Made by a program: the position numbers and the translations under genes | Assembly: GCA_945874455.1 (NCBI GenBank) | Contig: CAMCHO010000013.1 | Location: forward strand, 1-46,684 | DNA from: Opitutus sp. GAS368 | Lineage (GTDB): Bacteria; Verrucomicrobiota; Verrucomicrobiia; Opitutales; Opitutaceae | Length of the DNA: 46,684 bases | Direction of reading: 5' to 3' | Notes under the pieces: model-generated | Databases searched by the model: none | The model's input: the letters and a program-made list of their open reading frames with translations, nothing else | Told to the model about the DNA's origin: nothing | In this document: piece after piece, positions 45,389-46,684 of the stretch | Position numbering within the stretch: the first letter of the stretch is position 1 | Layout: each line of letters opens with the position of its first letter

Positions 45389-45600
45389 AACCTGTGTCCC
45401 GTAGCGGCGAGCGCCAGCAAGCCGACGCGCCTACCCCTAGCGCCTACTCTCCCCATCGTAGCGGCGAGCGCCAGCAAGCCGACGCGCCTCCCCTTAGCGC
45501 CTGCTCTCCCCATCGTAGCGGCGAGCGCCAGCAAGCCGATGGCTTCATCCGCTCGGCGCTCCGCCTCCAGGCGGTCCAGCATCCGCCTCTCGCCCAATGA
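45385..45600 (+). CDS. Small repeat-derived ORF between sigma and FecR
   Basis: A 71-codon frame coupled at both ends by ATGA overlaps: its ATG sits in the sigma stop and its TGA in the FecR start. It contains two and a half copies of a peptide R-S-G-E-R-Q-Q-A-D-A-P from a 57-bp DNA tandem repeat. It has no recognisable domain, signal or membrane segment. Most likely an accidental frame created by repeat insertion in multiples of three, which may still keep translation flowing from sigma to FecR. Confidence 0.3.
   Translation: MKPVSRSGERQQADAPTPSAYSPHRSGERQQADAPPLSACSPHRSGERQQADGFIRSALRLQAVQHPPLAQ
45401..45539. repeat. 57-bp tandem repeat, about 2.4 copies
   Basis: Units start at 45401, 45458 and 45515 (period exactly 57). 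Each opens with GTAGCGGCGAGCGCCAGCAA; the third unit is cut after 25 bp. The copies differ by only a few bases. The period is a multiple of three, so the frame stays open. The core GTAGCGGCGAGCG resembles G+C-rich REP-like intergenic words. There are no unique spacers, so it is not a CRISPR array. Confidence 0.85.
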
Positions 45601-46684
45601 GCGCCGCTTTCTCCCCTCCCGAAGACTCCGCCCTCCGCGCGACCGCCGCGCAGTGGACAATCCGTCGCGACCGCGGCCTCTCTGCGTCCGAGTCGATCGA
45701 CTACGAACTCTGGCTCGCTGCCGATCCACGTCACGCCGCCGCCATGCAACGCTCCGCCGCCGCGTGGTCTCGCCTTGATCGCATTCCGGAAAGCGCCGCC
45801 GCGCCCGTCCTCGCCACCGCCACGCGCCGCCGCTCCTTCTGGCGTCGCTCCCTCGCCTTCGCGCCCCTCGCCACTGCCGCCGCCGTCGCGCTCGTCGCAC
45901 TCCACCTCACCCGCCCGTCCGCCACCACTCCCTCCGCTTCCGCCGCACTCGCGCCCGCCTCCGCTTCCGCTTCCGCCGCTACGTCGCCCTCCTCCGCCCC
46001 GCGCCAGCTCACGCTCTCCGACGGCACCGTCGTCCAACTCAACACCGGCGGCGAAGTCCTCGAGCAATTCACCCCGGCCGAGCGCCGCGTACTTCTCTCA
46101 CACGGCGAAGCGCATTTCGCCGTCACCAAAAACCCCGCACGCCCCTTCGTCGTTCAAGCGGGCAACGTCGACGTCCGCGCCGTCGGCACCGCGTTTAATA
46201 TCCACCTCAAGGCCGCCACGGTCGACGTCCTCGTTACCGAGGGCGTCGTCCAACTCAACCGCCCGTCGGCGCAGGTTCCCGTCGTCACCATCGCCGCGCC
46301 CCCCGACAACCTTCCGCGCCTCAACGCCAACGAACGCGCCGTCGTCTCCCTCGCGCCCACGTCGCCCACCTCACCCGCATCGCTCGCGCCCGCCATCGTC
46401 GTGACCACCGCAACCCCCGACGACATCGCCCGCACTCTCGCCTGGCAGGCCCCGCTGCTGCGCCTCGGCGGCTCGACGCTCGCTGAGCTCGTCCTCGAAT
46501 TCCAACGCCGTTCCGGCCAGCGCGTCATCCTCGCCGATCCTGCCCTCGCGTCGCTCCGCGTCGGCGGCCGTTTCCGCGCCGACGACCTTGCGGGCTTCAC
46601 CCACCTTCTCGCCACCACCCTCGATCTCGAAGTCGAACATACGGCCGACGACACGCTGGTGCTGCGAAAAAAATCTTCCACTCC
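45597..46684 (+). CDS. FecR-family anti-sigma factor, module 3 (3' end outside window)
   Basis: At least 362 codons, open to the window end. The sigma-binding domain has A-A-Q-W-T-I-R-R-D-R-G-L and W-L-A-A-D-P-R-H. One transmembrane helix lies at about residues 85-104. A long Ala/Ser/Pro linker follows. The FecR core has L-S-D-G-T-V-V-Q-L-N-T-G and R-A-V-G-T-A-F-N-I. The DUF4974-like module (L-A-E-L-V-L-E-F-Q-R-R-S-G) is near the end. By analogy with modules 1 and 2 only a few residues are missing and an STN TonB receptor should follow. The ATG lies in the TGA of the repeat-filled frame. Confidence 0.9.
   Translation, partial: MSAAFSPPEDSALRATAAQWTIRRDRGLSASESIDYELWLAADPRHAAAMQRSAAAWSRLDRIPESAAAPVLATATRRRSFWRRSLAFAPLATAAAVALVALHLTRPSATTPSASAALAPASASASAATSPSSAPRQLTLSDGTVVQLNTGGEVLEQFTPAERRVLLSHGEAHFAVTKNPARPFVVQAGNVDVRAVGTAFNIHLKAATVDVLVTEGVVQLNRPSAQVPVVTIAAPPDNLPRLNANERAVVSLAPTSPTSPASLAPAIVVTTATPDDIARTLAWQAPLLRLGGSTLAELVLEFQRRSGQRVILADPALASLRVGGRFRADDLAGFTHLLATTLDLEVEHTADDTLVLRKKSST

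Noticed and set aside
45401-45539. CRISPR array
   Set aside because: Units are contiguous tandem copies without unique spacers and no cas genes are nearby.

Overview
The window looks like chromosomal DNA of a verrucomicrobium, most likely of the Opitutales/Opitutaceae type. It has high G+C and dense signal-peptide and Tat-exported enzymes. TonB-dependent receptors with an N-terminal STN domain, driven by ECF sigma/FecR pairs, occur without any SusD partner. PSD1-type cytochromes and a DUF1501 protein, typical of Planctomycetes-Verrucomicrobia, are also present. The placement comes from gene style and family knowledge; no rRNA or other phylogenetic marker is in the window.

Left part (1-10707): a formylglycine (S1) sulfatase, a Phd/VapC-like toxin-antitoxin pair, a lone cytochrome P450, a second sulfatase and a decayed sulfatase relic. 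Then come a reverse-strand cytochrome c/sugar dehydrogenase-like protein, a collapsed ECF sigma factor relic and two more sulfatases.

Module 1 (10972-21356): ECF sigma, FecR anti-sigma, STN TonB receptor, GH28-like beta-helix enzyme, GH127-like enzyme and sulfatase, mostly with overlapping or near-touching genes. An intergenic stretch follows (21357-22015) with a hairpin and a dispersed repeat. Module 2 (22016-35355): a second sigma/FecR/receptor set, a Tat-signal gene stump, an unusual sulfatase, a Tat-exported Gfo/Idh/MocA oxidoreductase, a TIM-barrel plus heparinase-like fusion, and a Tat-exported six-hairpin glycosidase-like protein. A 600-bp gap (35356-35955) holds a beta-helix gene relic and a MITE-like element.

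Right part (35956-46684): a seventh intact sulfatase, an aldose 1-epimerase, a PSD1 cytochrome, a DUF1501 protein and a serine beta-lactamase-like hydrolase. Then comes a truncated copy of the cytochrome gene next to an intact third ECF sigma factor. A 57-bp tandem repeat follows, and then a third FecR that runs off the window.

Taken together the genes look like an island for sensing, importing and breaking down sulfated, probably uronate- or arabinose-containing polysaccharide. Outer-membrane receptors bind oligosaccharide and signal through FecR to the sigma factor. Exported sulfatases, glycosidases and a lyase trim the glycan. Epimerase, oxidoreductase and cytochrome proteins process the sugars. 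The actual substrate cannot be read from the sequence. The clearest structural oddity is a direct duplication of about 600 bp, 37.4 kb apart. One copy keeps the full cytochrome gene and a broken sigma factor; the other keeps the full sigma factor and a cut-off cytochrome gene.
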